In this document: positions 5,860 to 6,022 of the stretch, piece after piece | How the letters are laid out: every line of letters starts with the position of its first letter | How positions within the stretch are numbered: position 1 is the stretch's first letter | Source: Actinomycetota bacterium | GTDB taxonomy: Bacteria; Actinomycetota; Actinomycetes; S36-B12 | DNA: 6,022 nt | Assembly: GCA_010029945.1 (NCBI GenBank) | Contig: RGQW01000098.1 | Location: 1 to 6,022 of the forward strand | Reading direction: 5' to 3' | Notes under the pieces: generated by a model | Told to the model about the DNA's origin: nothing | Databases searched by the model: none | The model's input: only the letters and a program-made list of their open reading frames with translations | Program-made: the position numbers and the translations under genes

Positions 5860-6022
5860 TTAGACCCGGCGAACCCGGGAATTGGCCTCAAGCCAGGCAC
5901 GGGCATTCCACGGATCATTCGCCGGCCGCAGGTCCCCCTCATCTCGGCTGGGAAGCGCCGCGAGGGCCAAGATCCCCGCCACCGCGGACGGACTGCCCAC
6001 CCGGCCGTGCAGCACAAGGTCC
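5860..6022 (-). CDS. Probable NUDIX hydrolase (ADP-ribose pyrophosphatase type), C-terminal fragment
   Basis: The frame entering from the right edge (codons from 6021) gives 53 residues ending in TAA at 5862-5860. It contains DLVLHGRVGSPSAVAGILALAALP, then LRPANDPWNARAWLE and a basic end. The pattern of a short helix followed by a small/hydrophobic helix and then LRPAxxPWxAR resembles the C-terminus of actinobacterial NudF-like ADP-ribose pyrophosphatases, which hydrolyse ADP-ribose to AMP and ribose 5-phosphate. In mycobacteria such a gene lies just upstream of xerD, which supports the call. The NUDIX box itself is beyond the window, so the family assignment rests on a short tail plus gene order. 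An alternative 67-residue frame here (5814-6017) is cysteine/arginine-rich and has no family features. Confidence 0.6.
   Translation of the reverse strand, partial: DLVLHGRVGSPSAVAGILALAALPSRDEGDLRPANDPWNARAWLEANSRVRRV

Noticed and set aside
4619..5863. A 414-codon open frame on the plus strand opposite ald
   Set aside because: It is fully antisense to a complete ald gene with every catalytic residue in place. Its product is rich in H, R, V and G with no domain pattern, as expected from GC-biased third positions.
5857..5891. Possible sigma-70-like ald promoter, TTGAGG (5891-5886) and TAATCT (5862-5857)
   Set aside because: The spacing is 23 bases, well outside the usual 16-19, and TAATCT overlaps the NUDIX stop codon. 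It is not strong enough to annotate.
1..6022. A novel defence, mobile or CRISPR system
   Set aside because: Every base outside short gaps is accounted for by conserved housekeeping genes on one strand. No transposase, integrase with att sites, repeat-spacer array, toxin-antitoxin pair or unknown large gene is visible; the only recombinase is chromosomal xerD.

Overview
The window is about 6 kb of GC-rich, gene-dense DNA. Gene content and order point to an Actinomycetota (high-GC Gram-positive) chromosome; I cannot name the genus. Every real gene lies on the minus strand, so transcription runs from position 6022 toward position 1. Neighbouring genes overlap by 4 or 8 bases or are separated by at most 62 bases. 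I see no tRNA, rRNA, CRISPR array, insertion sequence or prophage gene, and no gene-free stretch over 100 bases.

In transcription order the layout is: the 3' end of a probable NUDIX hydrolase (ADP-ribose pyrophosphatase type, 6022-5860); a 62-base gap with a hairpin and a strong ribosome binding site; ald, L-alanine dehydrogenase (5797-4682); xerD, a tyrosine recombinase split into two frames and missing its central beta-hairpin (4666-3786); an orphan parA ATPase (3759-2917); scpA (2920-2006) and scpB (2009-1359), the kleisin and winged-helix subunits of the SMC condensin; an RluB-type 23S rRNA pseudouridine synthase (1366-554); aroH, a monofunctional chorismate mutase (510-139); and the 5' end of a probable prephenate dehydrogenase, tyrA (142-1).

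The genes form three themes. xerD, parA, scpA and scpB concern chromosome dimer resolution, segregation and compaction, and parA-scpA-scpB-rluB is chained by stop/start overlaps of 4, 4 and 8 bases, which suggests translational coupling. aroH and tyrA catalyse consecutive steps (chorismate to prephenate, then toward tyrosine) and share an ATGA overlap. ald and the NUDIX gene are metabolic and sit at the upstream end.

This is mostly an ordinary housekeeping cluster, and I do not see a new biological system. The points worth a second look are the xerD lesion, which removes the segment carrying the catalytic lysine and shifts the frame; a perfect 15-bp tandem period encoding five xPSxx pentapeptides in the RluB N-terminus; an acidic, lysine/arginine-free N-terminal tail on ScpB; a hairpin covering the scpA ribosome binding site at the parA/scpA junction; and a ParA coupled to ScpAB without a ParB next to it.
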